A stretch of DNA of 63,655 nt from CAZNPL01 sp964574815. Its GTDB lineage: Bacteria; Planctomycetota; Phycisphaerae; UBA1845. The stretch is taken from assembly GCA_964574815.1 (NCBI GenBank), contig CAZNPL010000041.1:1-63655 (forward strand), given 5' to 3'. The notes below the pieces were generated by a model. It saw only the letters and a program-made list of their open reading frames with translations. It was not told the origin of the DNA and did not search any database. The translations under genes were made by a program, and so were the position numbers. Below, in pieces: positions 8,903 to 18,201 of the stretch. Numbering within the stretch: the stretch's first letter is position 1; every line of letters starts with the position of its first letter.

Positions 8903-10726
8903 GTGATGAACGATTACCTGCGACGACTGGGACTGCTGCTCTGGCGGCTGGTGCCGGCGAATCCCATTCTGGTTCGCGTTGTGCAGGGGGCTTCGCGCCG
9001 CATGCGGCATCTGTGGATCCGTTTCGCTTACCTTGTGATTATCCTGTTCGTCGTGCTGGTCATGGTGCTCAGCTCGGGAGGATCGAGCCGGGCGACGCTG
9101 GCCGATCTGGCCAAGAACGCTTCAACCATGTTCATGTACGCTTCGATGGCACAGTTGGCACTGATGTGCGTGCTGGCGCCGATCTTCACGGCCGGGGCGA
9201 TTACGCAGGAACGCGACGCCCAGACCTTCAATATCCTCATCGCCACGCCGCTATCCAACGCTCAGATCGTGCTCGGCTCTTTGATGAGCCGGCTGTACTT
9301 CGTGATGATGCTGCTGGTCGCCGGGCTGCCGATCTTTCTCATGATGATGGTCTACGGCGGTGTGACGTTTGGCCAGATCACCCAGAGCTTTGGCCTCGCG
9401 GCGACTACGGCGATCCTGACCGGGTCGCTGGCCATCTGCCTCAGCATGATCCGCGTGGGAACACGGCAGACGATCCTCTCGTTCTACGTGATGATCGGGC
9501 TGTACCTCGTATCCGTCTGGGCCCTCGGGCAATGGAAGGGCACCTGGGTCGCCGAGGCTCCGGCGAACGTCGAGGGCCAGCGAATGAGCTGGCTGGCCGC
9601 TTTCCACCCTTTTCTCGCTTTGGACGTGGCACTGAATCGTGTCCCGGCTCCGGACGTCGGCCTTCTGGCCGGGCGCCGGGCGATCGCAAAGTTCATTCTC
9701 GCATACCCGCACCAGGCCTACATGACCACGACGCTCATGGTCTCGGCCATTCTGACGGTGTTGGCGTTCTTCTTCGTCCGCCAGCCCAAGGAGGGGGAGA
9801 TCGGCTTCTTCACGGCTGCGGCCGCACGCCTGACGCGGCGGGAGGCGGGCGAGCGCCGCCGCAAGCCGCGGCGGGTGTGGAGCAATCCGGTTGCGTGGCG
9901 GGAGGCGCGGTCGCGGGCGACGGCGGCGACCAAGGGATTCATGAACTTCGTCCTCTTGGGCGGCGGGCTGGTTGCGGCGATTGTCCTGTTTGTCAATCAC
10001 CTGGACAGCGGGCCGACGCAACTGCCGATCACACGCGACGTGCTCTCGGTCATCATCGCCGTCGAGATGGCGCTGATCCTGCTGGCGGCCACCAACACCG
10101 CGGCCACGGCCATGACCAAGGACAAAGAGTCCCAGACCATGGACCTGCTGCTGGCCACTCCGTTGACCAGCCGATACATCGTCTGGGGCAAGCTGCGTGG
10201 GCTGGTGACCTTTACGGTGCCGTTGATCTGCATTCCGACGTTCACCATGCTGCTGTTCGGCATTCACGGCCTGTTCGACGTGAAAACGCGGGTCGTTCCT
10301 ATAGAGACGGCGCTGGCGATGCCGGCCATCATGCTGTCTTATGCTGCCGCCTCGTGCATGTTCGGCCTGTGGATTTCGCTGCACAATCGGCGCACGGTGC
10401 GGGCCGTGATGGTGAGCGTCGGCGTGGTCGTGTTCGTGTGCCTCGTGCTGACGCTGATCTTCCGATCGATCGTCGAGGGCGCCGGGGTCGTCGGGGCGTT
10501 TATCGCGCCGATGACGCCGTTCACTGGCGTGCTGGCCATGACGAATCCACTCCGGCTGTTCGACTCGAACAGCCAGTTCCAATCGGCCTATACGGACACC
10601 CGCGTGTGGATGGCGCTCGGCAGCGCCGCCGCGTGCTTCGTCTACCTGGCCGCGGTGGGCGGCGGCTACAAGTCGATGGTACGCAACTTCGACATGGTCA
10701 TGCGCAAGCAGTCGGCGCAAATGTGA
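8903..10726 (+). CDS. ABC-2 permease, two fused membrane domains
   Basis: The 607-residue protein contains about twelve transmembrane segments in two similar halves. Each half carries the ABC-2 permease pattern: first ITQERDAQTFNILIATPLSN, and in the second half KESQTMDLLLATPLTSRYI. The halves are joined by a basic cytoplasmic linker (residues ~300-335, ARLTRREAGERRRKPRR). Most ABC-2 permeases carry one such domain per chain, so this is a head-to-tail fusion that could form the full pore alone. GTG at 8903 and ATG at 8906 are both possible starts. It ends a three-gene operon. Confidence 0.9.
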   Translation: MMNDYLRRLGLLLWRLVPANPILVRVVQGASRRMRHLWIRFAYLVIILFVVLVMVLSSGGSSRATLADLAKNASTMFMYASMAQLALMCVLAPIFTAGAITQERDAQTFNILIATPLSNAQIVLGSLMSRLYFVMMLLVAGLPIFLMMMVYGGVTFGQITQSFGLAATTAILTGSLAICLSMIRVGTRQTILSFYVMIGLYLVSVWALGQWKGTWVAEAPANVEGQRMSWLAAFHPFLALDVALNRVPAPDVGLLAGRRAIAKFILAYPHQAYMTTTLMVSAILTVLAFFFVRQPKEGEIGFFTAAAARLTRREAGERRRKPRRVWSNPVAWREARSRATAATKGFMNFVLLGGGLVAAIVLFVNHLDSGPTQLPITRDVLSVIIAVEMALILLAATNTAATAMTKDKESQTMDLLLATPLTSRYIVWGKLRGLVTFTVPLICIPTFTMLLFGIHGLFDVKTRVVPIETALAMPAIMLSYAAASCMFGLWISLHNRRTVRAVMVSVGVVVFVCLVLTLIFRSIVEGAGVVGAFIAPMTPFTGVLAMTNPLRLFDSNSQFQSAYTDTRVWMALGSAAACFVYLAAVGGGYKSMVRNFDMVMRKQSAQM

Positions 10727-10810
10727 CCAAGGCCGCGCTTCGTATCCGAACGAACGGCGAGAGAACTTTGGCGGATCCCGTCTCGCCGGATTACGTCTTC
10801 GACCGGTCTC

Positions 10811-10862
10811 CTTCGTCCCGTAGGGACGATGTGAGAGTAGCCCGGCGATTGATCGCTGGGTT
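10811..10862. repeat. Two-hairpin REP-like element
   Basis: Between convergent genes lie two adjacent inverted repeats: TCGTCCC-GTA-GGGACGA at 10813-10829 (perfect) and CCCGGCGA-TTGA-TCGCTGGG at 10841-10860 (one G:T pair). There is no T-run, so simple intrinsic termination is unlikely. I recall similar cassettes scattered between genes in other planctomycete genomes, but could not check copy number. Confidence 0.55.
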
Positions 10863-10946
10863 GCGAGGACTTTACTAATATGCTGCACGACCGGTGACGC
10901 CCTGCGGCCGTGTGCAGGACGTCGTTGACCTCACGTTGGACGCGCG

Positions 10947-13127
10947 TCACGCCTCGCCGGCGGGGCTTGGCTTCGGCAGGGCGAACCGGTTGTACAGCAC
11001 GAACGTCACGGCCGTCAGCAGCATCACGCCGGCGAAGAAGAGCCACAGCAGATCGGGCCGGCGCATCTCGCGGCCGAAGAGCTCGTACATCTCACCGGAA
11101 AGGAGTCCGCCGAACAGATTGCCCAGCGCGATCGTGATGAAGTAGTAACCCATGTAGAGGGCGGTCTGGTCGCGCGGCGCGGTCCGCCCGACGTACTCCT
11201 GGCTGGTCGGGCTGGCCATCATTTCGCCGATCGAAAAGCACAGAATGCCGAAGAGCACCAGCAGCAGCGATCCGCCGACGGGCCCGATCATGGTCCCTCC
11301 GGCGAGCGCCCACAGGCAGAACGCGAAGGCGGCCACCACGATTCCAGTGATCATCGCGGTAAAGCGCTGGAATCGAGCCATCAGATACGAGATGAACACC
11401 TGCAGCAGAACGATTGACAAAGCATCGAAGTTGATGACGTGCTCGGGATTCACCTGCCGGGCCGCGTCGATCTCGTCCCAGATGTGCTTGCGATAGGACA
11501 GCACACGCACGCCGACGGCCAGTTCGTCCGGCTCCAGCATACGCTGGTTGTCGGAGAGCGCCGCGGACGCGTCGGCCACCACATCGCCGCTCGGCCATCG
11601 ACTCGCGCGCATTAACCGGCGAAGCGAATCGCGGAGGCGATCGGCGATCGCCCCCTCGAAGGGATCCTTCCCGACGTTCTCGACCCGCCGATTGACGGCC
11701 GCGACCGCCGCGTCGAGGTGCTCCTCATTCAACTCCGGCGGGGCGTCCGGCAGCGTCACCATGAGCTCGCCCAGCTCGACCGGCGTAACTCGCACCTTGT
11801 ACTGAAGAAACCTTCGAGCCGACGTAACCAGGTCGTAGACTGTCAGCGGCTCCTCTGCGCCTGGGGCGTTGAGCTCGCGAACGATGCGCTCGAGCTGTTC
11901 AATATCCTCCTCGCTCAAGCCGGGAAACGCGCTCAGCGGTTCGGGTTCTTCCGGCGCCGTCTTCGGGCCGCGCGGTTCTGGCACCACCATCGGCTCGCGG
12001 CCCTTGGCCCGCCGGACCAGTCGGTCGAACTCCGTGAGCAGTTCGGCCTCCTCGATCGCGGCCAGCCGGTCGATCCATCCGGGCTTGCCCAACGCTCCGA
12101 ACACGGCCCGCCCCACCCGCACCATGCCGCTCGTATCGGTGTAGTCGCGGATGTACTCGGGCATGGTCAGGAAGATCTGATTGAAACTGGTCCAGAAGCC
12201 CGACATGATCAGCAGAAACAACGCGAATCGCCAGTTGCCGCAGTGCATGCGTTTCAGCAGCGGGTTCCTCCGCGGGCCGCCCTGCGAAACCGGCAGCCCG
12301 CTCCCCCGCGGCATGAGCAGGTCCCACAGGCCGTTCAACGCGAGCCACACCAAGATGAAGATCACGCAGTGCGTCCAGGTGAACGACTCCCATCGAAAGC
12401 CGGGGATCATCATCGCGATCAGCACCACGAACACCGCAATGAAAAACCGCAGGTTGCCGAGCACCTCGACCGCGTCGTCCATGACCTTCCGCAGCGTCCG
12501 CGCCCCGGCCGTGCCGGCCTCGGTCGTCGGCTCTTTATAGAACAGCAGCACCACGACCAGGTTGACGGCCGCCCACCCGCTGCATGCGAGAAAGACGTAA
12601 TCCCAGCTCAGCCCACGGACGGCGCCGGCCACGATCGGCCCGAGAAACCCGCCGATGTTGACCATCATGTAGAAGACGCCGAACCCGGTGCTGGAGTTGG
12701 TGTCGTCGGTGACGCGGGCCACCGTGCCGACCACCAGCGGCTTGAAGATGGCGGCGGCCACGGCCACCAGCATGAACACCGTGAAGAAGCCCGGCACCGA
12801 AGTAACCTCGCCCAGGAGGTAGTACGACACCACCATTCCCAGGTAGGAGATGATGAACATCTTCTTGTAGCCGTAGCGGTCGGCCAGCGCCCCGGTGACG
12901 ACCGGGAAGATGTAGAGGAAGAACTGGACGATGCCCAGGATGTTGCCGCGCTGTACCGAAGTGAATCCGAGCGCTCCGGTCTCCTTCGGACCGGTGATGT
13001 AGAGCGCGGCGACGGCGTAAAAGCCGTACCACGCCATGCGCTCGAAGATCTCCATGATGTTGGCCACCCAGAACGAGCCGGGGTAGCTCCGAAGCTGGGC
13101 GCCGAAGCCGGTGGTTGAACCGGTCAC
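10947..13127 (-). CDS. POT/PTR2 peptide transporter with large insertion
   Basis: This 726-residue major facilitator of the proton-dependent oligopeptide transporter family keeps the ExxER proton-coupling motif (EIFERMAWYG) in helix 1 and the GALADRYGYKK loop. The usual length is 450-600 residues. The excess is a hydrophilic insertion at about residues 335-560, between a helix ending MPEYIRDYTDTSG and one starting FDALSIVLLQVF. It is rich in Glu and Arg and resembles nothing I recognise. The start is GTG with AAGGAG upstream at 13136-13141. It is the last of four peptide-transporter genes on this strand. Confidence 0.88.
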   Translation of the reverse strand: MTGSTTGFGAQLRSYPGSFWVANIMEIFERMAWYGFYAVAALYITGPKETGALGFTSVQRGNILGIVQFFLYIFPVVTGALADRYGYKKMFIISYLGMVVSYYLLGEVTSVPGFFTVFMLVAVAAAIFKPLVVGTVARVTDDTNSSTGFGVFYMMVNIGGFLGPIVAGAVRGLSWDYVFLACSGWAAVNLVVVLLFYKEPTTEAGTAGARTLRKVMDDAVEVLGNLRFFIAVFVVLIAMMIPGFRWESFTWTHCVIFILVWLALNGLWDLLMPRGSGLPVSQGGPRRNPLLKRMHCGNWRFALFLLIMSGFWTSFNQIFLTMPEYIRDYTDTSGMVRVGRAVFGALGKPGWIDRLAAIEEAELLTEFDRLVRRAKGREPMVVPEPRGPKTAPEEPEPLSAFPGLSEEDIEQLERIVRELNAPGAEEPLTVYDLVTSARRFLQYKVRVTPVELGELMVTLPDAPPELNEEHLDAAVAAVNRRVENVGKDPFEGAIADRLRDSLRRLMRASRWPSGDVVADASAALSDNQRMLEPDELAVGVRVLSYRKHIWDEIDAARQVNPEHVINFDALSIVLLQVFISYLMARFQRFTAMITGIVVAAFAFCLWALAGGTMIGPVGGSLLLVLFGILCFSIGEMMASPTSQEYVGRTAPRDQTALYMGYYFITIALGNLFGGLLSGEMYELFGREMRRPDLLWLFFAGVMLLTAVTFVLYNRFALPKPSPAGEA

Positions 13128-13220
13128 TTGTGGTTACTCCTTGTGCGTGAGCATCCCTCGCCGTTTACGACTCGACGCCGTCGTCACAACCACTACCGCC
13201 ATTTCCGGGCGCGCATTCGG

Positions 13221-13350
13221 CGAGGGTGCCATGGGCAAGCGGAGCCGCCGCGGGCGGTGTAGCTTCCCCGTGTGTCTCCCCGCCCGGCGACAGCACGGGC
13301 AACGCGGGTCTTACCCGCGGGTAAGACCCGCGTTGCCCATGGCACCCTCG
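13221..13350. repeat. Nested palindrome between transporter genes
   Basis: A perfect 42-bp palindrome spans 13297-13338 (half-site GGGCAACGCGGGTCTTACCCG), centred at 13317/13318. An 18-bp inverted repeat, CGAGGGTGCCATGGGCAA at 13221-13238, pairs with 13333-13350. A related palindrome lies at 20386-20427. The unit is noncoding and sits in the 272-bp gap upstream of the POT gene that starts at 13127. Confidence 0.8.
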
Positions 13351-13399
13351 TCACCAATCTAAACCTACATCGCCGGCCGGCGAGACGCTGCCATTGCCT

Positions 13400-15802
13400 C
13401 TAGACGGCCTCCCGGGCACGGCGGGCGTCGAGCCTTCCAGTAAACGTTTTGAACCCCAGCATTGCGACGAACGCACCCCCGCCGATGGCCGCGAACACAT
13501 ACCAGATCCAGTGGGCGTTGGCGTACTCAACCGGAAGCTCGGCGTGCGTCTTGTAGACGTTGAGATCGGCGCCCTCGGCCGCGATGCGGTACTCACCCCG
13601 CGTTGTCTCGATAAGCCAGGTCGCGTCGTCGTCGCCCGCACGCACCACCGGCGGTGCTGAATCCACCCAGACCAGGCGCTCACCCGCCGAATGCAAGGCC
13701 GGCGCGTGAGGTGAGATCGTATCGGCGATGACCACTTCAACGTTCTCGCCGTCGAAGTCGCACCGCTGGATCTTGTTCAGACGATCGTCGGCCCAATACA
13801 CGTGGCCGCGCTCCAGGTCGAGCGTGACCCCGCTGGGCGAACCCGTGTCGGTGGACGCCAGCGTCCGGAGGTCCGAACCATCCAGGTTGGCACGTTGAAC
13901 TTTCCCGGACCCCGAGTCGCTCCAGTAAATCAGTCCACCGGCCGGGTCCAGCGCGATGCCGCTCACCAGCCGAAGCCCGGTTTCGACGACGTCCTGCACG
14001 TCAGATCCGTCAAGGTTCGCCCGCTGTATCTTGTTGGTGCCGTTGTCGGCCCAGTAAATCTTGCCGCCGGCCGGGTCGATGGCGATCTCGGTCGGCGTCC
14101 GCAGCTCGTCGTCCAGCACGACTTGGACGTCAGTGCCGTTCAGATTGGCACGGTAGATCGTACCATTGCCCGCGTCCGCCCAATAGATCGTTCCCGCGTC
14201 GTGCTTCAGCGCGACTCCCTTGGGGCAGTCCAGATCGTCTTCGAAGACGACGCGCGTGCCCTGCCCGTCCGAGGCCACCCGGCGGATGGTGTCGGTGTCG
14301 TAGTTGCTCCAGTAGATGTCACCGGTGGCCTGATCGATCGCCAGGCCATGCGCTTCCGCGGGGCCGATCGAGATCAGCGTTTCGTCATCGCCCCCATCCA
14401 GGCGAGCGCGGCGGATGCGCGCCACTCCGGCCAGCGAAATGCGCTCCTCCGCGAAGGCCTCTCGGACGGCGGTCGGTACGGGGGCGCCGGGTTCGAGTTC
14501 GGCGGCCAGCGACGGATCGAGATCGAACCGGTAACCAGTGTCGGTCGCCCGGGACCAGGTCTGTCGCCATTCCGGCGACTTGCGGGCCGGGTCGGGGCAA
14601 TACTGATGGATGAGATGGCCGCTGATCACGAAGCCCAGCGCCCAGGCGACGAAGGTCGTCAGGTGCTGATAGCCAAGGTAAAGTCCCTCCTCGCCGGGCG
14701 GCGCCTGCTTCGACGCGTACTCGAGAAACTTCGGCGACAGGAAGCACTCGGCCAGCCCCTGCAGACCAATGCCGATGATGACCATCACCGTAATGGGCTG
14801 CAGCGCGAATCCGCCGACGATGTTGACCGATTCCCCCGTGGCCGATCGCAGCAGCGGGCTGAGCGAGATGGCCAGGGCCGAGAGCGGGATGATGAACAGT
14901 CCGATGGCGATCGCGTTCTCGGGTTTGAACCGCCGCACGAGATGCGTGATCGGCACCACGCAGATCACGACCACGAACGGGTTGATGTTGGCCAGCCATT
15001 CGGGCGAGGCGCTTTCGCCGATGAGTCGCGTGAGGTACTTCGGCATGGTGGCATACAACTGACCCTGGATCGTCCAGAAGCCGGCCACGATGAGGATCAG
15101 CCCCATGAACCGCAGATTGCGAACGACCCGCAGCAGCCCTTCAAGGGCCTCCCGAGGTGTCTTGCCCATGCCGGCCGTGTCCACATTGCGGTAGAAGAGC
15201 ACCACGAAAAGCAGCGCGACGAACGCCATCGCCGAGGCGTAAAAGTTGATGTACTCCAGGCCCAGCTCGAACCGGCCGAAGTACGGCAGGTCGATGCCCG
15301 TTCGAAGCGGTTTGGCCACCGTCTTGCCGAAAAATGCGCCGATGTTCACGACCAGGTAAAAGATCGAGAAGGCGCGGGCCCGATGATCCTCGTCGGAGCA
15401 TTTCGAAACCGTGCCGGAGATGACCGGCTTGACGATCGCCCCGCCGAACATCACCAGCCCCAGTGCGATGACGGCGGTGGACTTGTACTGGAAGGCGCCC
15501 AGTAAAGCGTAGCCGGCGGTCAAAAGGCTGAACGCCATGGTCAGCGCCAGGCGGAAGCCGATCTTGTCGGCCATCGCGCCGAGAAACGTCGGCAGCAGGT
15601 AGATGATCGACGAGAACGCGGCGGCCAGATAGCCGGCGCCGACGTCGGTGAAGCCGACCTTGCGGGTGAGGTACAGCGTCAGGGCGATGAACATACCGTA
15701 GAACGCCGCCCGCTCGAACAGCTCAGCCGCGTTGGCGAACCAGAAGGTGGCCGGAAACCGCCAGTTCAGCTTCGGTTTGGTCTCTACGAACTCCGCACTC
15801 AT
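13400..15802 (-). CDS. POT/PTR2 peptide transporter fused to YWTD beta-propeller
   Basis: The 800-residue protein opens as a POT transporter: ExxER motif ELFERAAFYGM in helix 1, then ADKIGFRLAL. After about eleven helices comes an extracytoplasmic domain (residues ~450-735) holding six repeats of the LDL-receptor class-B/YWTD type: DIYWSNYDTD, TIYWADAGNG, KIYWADNGTN, LIYWSDSGSG, HVYWADDRLN and a degenerate RLVWVDSAPP. Six repeats suit a closed six-bladed propeller. A final helix (WIWYVFAAIGGGAFVAML) follows. ATG at 15802, preceded by GAGAAG, is favoured over a TTG at 15865. The propeller may capture peptides or contact a partner; that role is inference. Confidence 0.88.
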   Translation of the reverse strand: MSAEFVETKPKLNWRFPATFWFANAAELFERAAFYGMFIALTLYLTRKVGFTDVGAGYLAAAFSSIIYLLPTFLGAMADKIGFRLALTMAFSLLTAGYALLGAFQYKSTAVIALGLVMFGGAIVKPVISGTVSKCSDEDHRARAFSIFYLVVNIGAFFGKTVAKPLRTGIDLPYFGRFELGLEYINFYASAMAFVALLFVVLFYRNVDTAGMGKTPREALEGLLRVVRNLRFMGLILIVAGFWTIQGQLYATMPKYLTRLIGESASPEWLANINPFVVVICVVPITHLVRRFKPENAIAIGLFIIPLSALAISLSPLLRSATGESVNIVGGFALQPITVMVIIGIGLQGLAECFLSPKFLEYASKQAPPGEEGLYLGYQHLTTFVAWALGFVISGHLIHQYCPDPARKSPEWRQTWSRATDTGYRFDLDPSLAAELEPGAPVPTAVREAFAEERISLAGVARIRRARLDGGDDETLISIGPAEAHGLAIDQATGDIYWSNYDTDTIRRVASDGQGTRVVFEDDLDCPKGVALKHDAGTIYWADAGNGTIYRANLNGTDVQVVLDDELRTPTEIAIDPAGGKIYWADNGTNKIQRANLDGSDVQDVVETGLRLVSGIALDPAGGLIYWSDSGSGKVQRANLDGSDLRTLASTDTGSPSGVTLDLERGHVYWADDRLNKIQRCDFDGENVEVVIADTISPHAPALHSAGERLVWVDSAPPVVRAGDDDATWLIETTRGEYRIAAEGADLNVYKTHAELPVEYANAHWIWYVFAAIGGGAFVAMLGFKTFTGRLDARRAREAV

Positions 15803-15954
15803 TCGCTTCTCGTTCCCCGCATCGTCCGCGTCTTGCGGCCCGTCGCCGGGCGGCCGATCAACCAAGCGGGCCTGGGTCCCGCAGGAAGCGGCAACCGAGG
15901 CCCGCTGATCCCGTTCAACTCATCACGCCGCAGGGAGTTCTGCAGCGCTTACGC

Positions 15955-18087
15955 TCATTCCTCCGGCTCCGGCTTCGCCCGCCGCGAATCCCAGTAGGAC
16001 CAGAGACCGAGCAGGACGAACGCACCCAGGGCCAATAGGTTACCCTGCTGCACTACGGTTTCCTCGGCGGCTCCGCCCTCGATGCGGTGCACGGGCACGG
16101 CCAGTGTTTCCTTCAGTTCGGTGGCCGTCAGCAACTGATCGTCCACGGCCGTCAGCACACTGTCGAAGACTCCGGCGATGGCCCCGCCGGCGATTAACCC
16201 CGACGCAATCAAGATGCCCTTGTTCGATCGCGCCTTGCCCAGCTTCTCATCACGACTCCTCTTGACCATCCACGCAATCGCGGCACCCACCAGAATAGGC
16301 GTGTTCAGCTCCATCGGGAGGTACATCCCCAACGCGAATGCCAGCCCGGAAACGCCGACCAACTCGACCAGCAGCACGATCACAACACCCACACCGTACA
16401 TCAGCCATGGAATGGTCCCGCCGCCGATGAAGCTCTCCAGGGCGCTGGCCATCACGTTCGCCTGCGGAGCGGCCAGTGCGCCGGCCCGTTCGGTTCGATC
16501 AAACCCTTCCGTACCCTGCAGGAACATGATCGTGGCTGTTACCAGGGCTGATGCGAGAAGGGCCGCGATAATGGCACTCCACTCGATTCGCCGCGGAGTG
16601 GCGCCTGCCCAATACCCCAGTTTGAACTCGGTCACGAGCGTCCCGGCCATCGACAAGCCCGACGCGACAACGCCGCCCACCAGTAGCGTCGCCAGCATGC
16701 CGGTTTCGTCCTTGCTCAACCCGAGGCCGAGCAGGGCTACGGCGGTGATAATGATGGTCGTCACCGTCATGCCGGAGATCGGTGTCACCGAAATCATCGC
16801 GATGGCCCATGCCGACACGGTCGTGAACAGGAACGCGATACCCAACGCCAATAACACCGACATGAACGTGAGCCACGTTGGGTCGTCCTGGGTGTTCAAA
16901 ACGAACATGCGGAAATAGATAAAGATCGCAACGGTCGTGATCGCTCCCACGACGAAGAGGGCGGGGTAGCTGATATCGGTGTCGGTTCGGTCATGTTCGC
17001 CCCCGGTGCCGCTGGATCTGAACAGCCCGCCCAGCGCCTGGCGCAGTGCGGTGACGATCACCTTGCTCATCTTGAGAATCGACAGCAGGCCCGCCGTGAA
17101 GATCCCTCCGATGCCGATGTTGCGCGGGATCTCGTTGAAGATCTCCCCGGCCGTCGCCCCTTCGACTGCCGGATTGATCAGTTGCAGTTGCTCCAGACTC
17201 AGCGGGGCCAGCAGCGGGATGATGACGAACCAGGACAGAAAAGAACCGGCGCAGATGATCGATGCGTACCGCAGACCGATGATGTAACCCAGTCCTAGCA
17301 GTTCAGCGGACACGCCCAGAAAGAACACGGCCTTGATGTTCTCGGTCAGACGTTGAAGGGCCGGAAAAGCCAAGGCCTCATAAGTTTTGGCCTCCGTTAT
17401 CTCCAGTACCGCCCGCCCGGTCGTGAACACCTCGTTGAACAGCTTGAACGTGCCGCCAAGGATGTTGTAAATGAACCCCACGAGGAAGGAGTAGATTAGA
17501 ATCCACGCCTGGCCCCCTGCTTTCGCGGCTCCGGTGACGAGAATCTCGTTGGTGGCTGTTCCTTCCGGGAAGGGCAACTTCCCGTGCATGTCCTTGACGA
17601 AGTAGCGCCGGAACGGCACGAGAAAGACAACTCCCAGCACCGCCCCCAGGAACGGCACCAGGAAGATCAGGAAAAACAACTCGAGGTTGCCGATGTTGAG
17701 CGTCTCGTTGAGCTTCAGAATGTAGATCGCCGGCATGGTGAACACGGTTCCGCCGGCAACGATGCCCGACGTGGTACCGATGGCCAGGATGTTGATGTTC
17801 TCGATGATGTTGCTGCGCCGGTAGCCCATCTGGATCAAAAAGCCCGACAGCCCCACGGCCAGAATCGAGATCGGAATCGCGGTCTCGATGCCCTGCCCGA
17901 CCTTCAACGCCAGGTAAGTGGCCGCCATCGAGAAGATGATGTTCATCACGATGCCGAAGAGGATCGAACGCCCGGTGACCTCCGGAACGGTCACGTGCGG
18001 AGGTACCATCGGGACGTACTGCTCGCCCGGCTTCAGCTCGCGATAGGCATTCTCCGGAAGTTTCGTCTGGATATCGGGCTCGGCCAT
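15955..18087 (-). CDS. OPT family oligopeptide transporter
   Basis: The 710-residue, very hydrophobic product has about 14-16 transmembrane segments. Its opening (VTGRSILFGIVMNIIFSMAA then TYLALKVGQGIETAIPISIL) is characteristic of the OPT superfamily. Bacterial members of this size move oligopeptides or metal-chelate compounds across the inner membrane. The ATG is preceded by AAAGGATG. It lies between two POT genes on the same strand, with gaps of 114 nt upstream and 152 nt downstream, and belongs to the same peptide-uptake locus. A short acidic tail ends in PEPEE. The substrate cannot be named from sequence. Confidence 0.88.
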   Translation of the reverse strand: MAEPDIQTKLPENAYRELKPGEQYVPMVPPHVTVPEVTGRSILFGIVMNIIFSMAATYLALKVGQGIETAIPISILAVGLSGFLIQMGYRRSNIIENINILAIGTTSGIVAGGTVFTMPAIYILKLNETLNIGNLELFFLIFLVPFLGAVLGVVFLVPFRRYFVKDMHGKLPFPEGTATNEILVTGAAKAGGQAWILIYSFLVGFIYNILGGTFKLFNEVFTTGRAVLEITEAKTYEALAFPALQRLTENIKAVFFLGVSAELLGLGYIIGLRYASIICAGSFLSWFVIIPLLAPLSLEQLQLINPAVEGATAGEIFNEIPRNIGIGGIFTAGLLSILKMSKVIVTALRQALGGLFRSSGTGGEHDRTDTDISYPALFVVGAITTVAIFIYFRMFVLNTQDDPTWLTFMSVLLALGIAFLFTTVSAWAIAMISVTPISGMTVTTIIITAVALLGLGLSKDETGMLATLLVGGVVASGLSMAGTLVTEFKLGYWAGATPRRIEWSAIIAALLASALVTATIMFLQGTEGFDRTERAGALAAPQANVMASALESFIGGGTIPWLMYGVGVVIVLLVELVGVSGLAFALGMYLPMELNTPILVGAAIAWMVKRSRDEKLGKARSNKGILIASGLIAGGAIAGVFDSVLTAVDDQLLTATELKETLAVPVHRIEGGAAEETVVQQGNLLALGAFVLLGLWSYWDSRRAKPEPEE

Positions 18088-18201
18088 AGATTCATCCTTT
18101 CAACCGCGAGCGTCGCCACCGGGTTTCAGACGACGCCCTGCTGCCTGGAAGCTTCCACTCGCCTTAGAGACGCCTCGTTTGCGCCTCCGCGCCGCTCCGC
18201 G

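Noticed and set aside
9013..10888. Long open frames on both strands opposite or over the permease gene
   Set aside because: High-GC shadows: no ribosome site, domain or membrane pattern; the ABC-2 permease frame explains the region.
11718..15505. Long plus-strand frames opposite the two POT genes
   Set aside because: Arg/His-rich, domain-free translations typical of antisense shadows.
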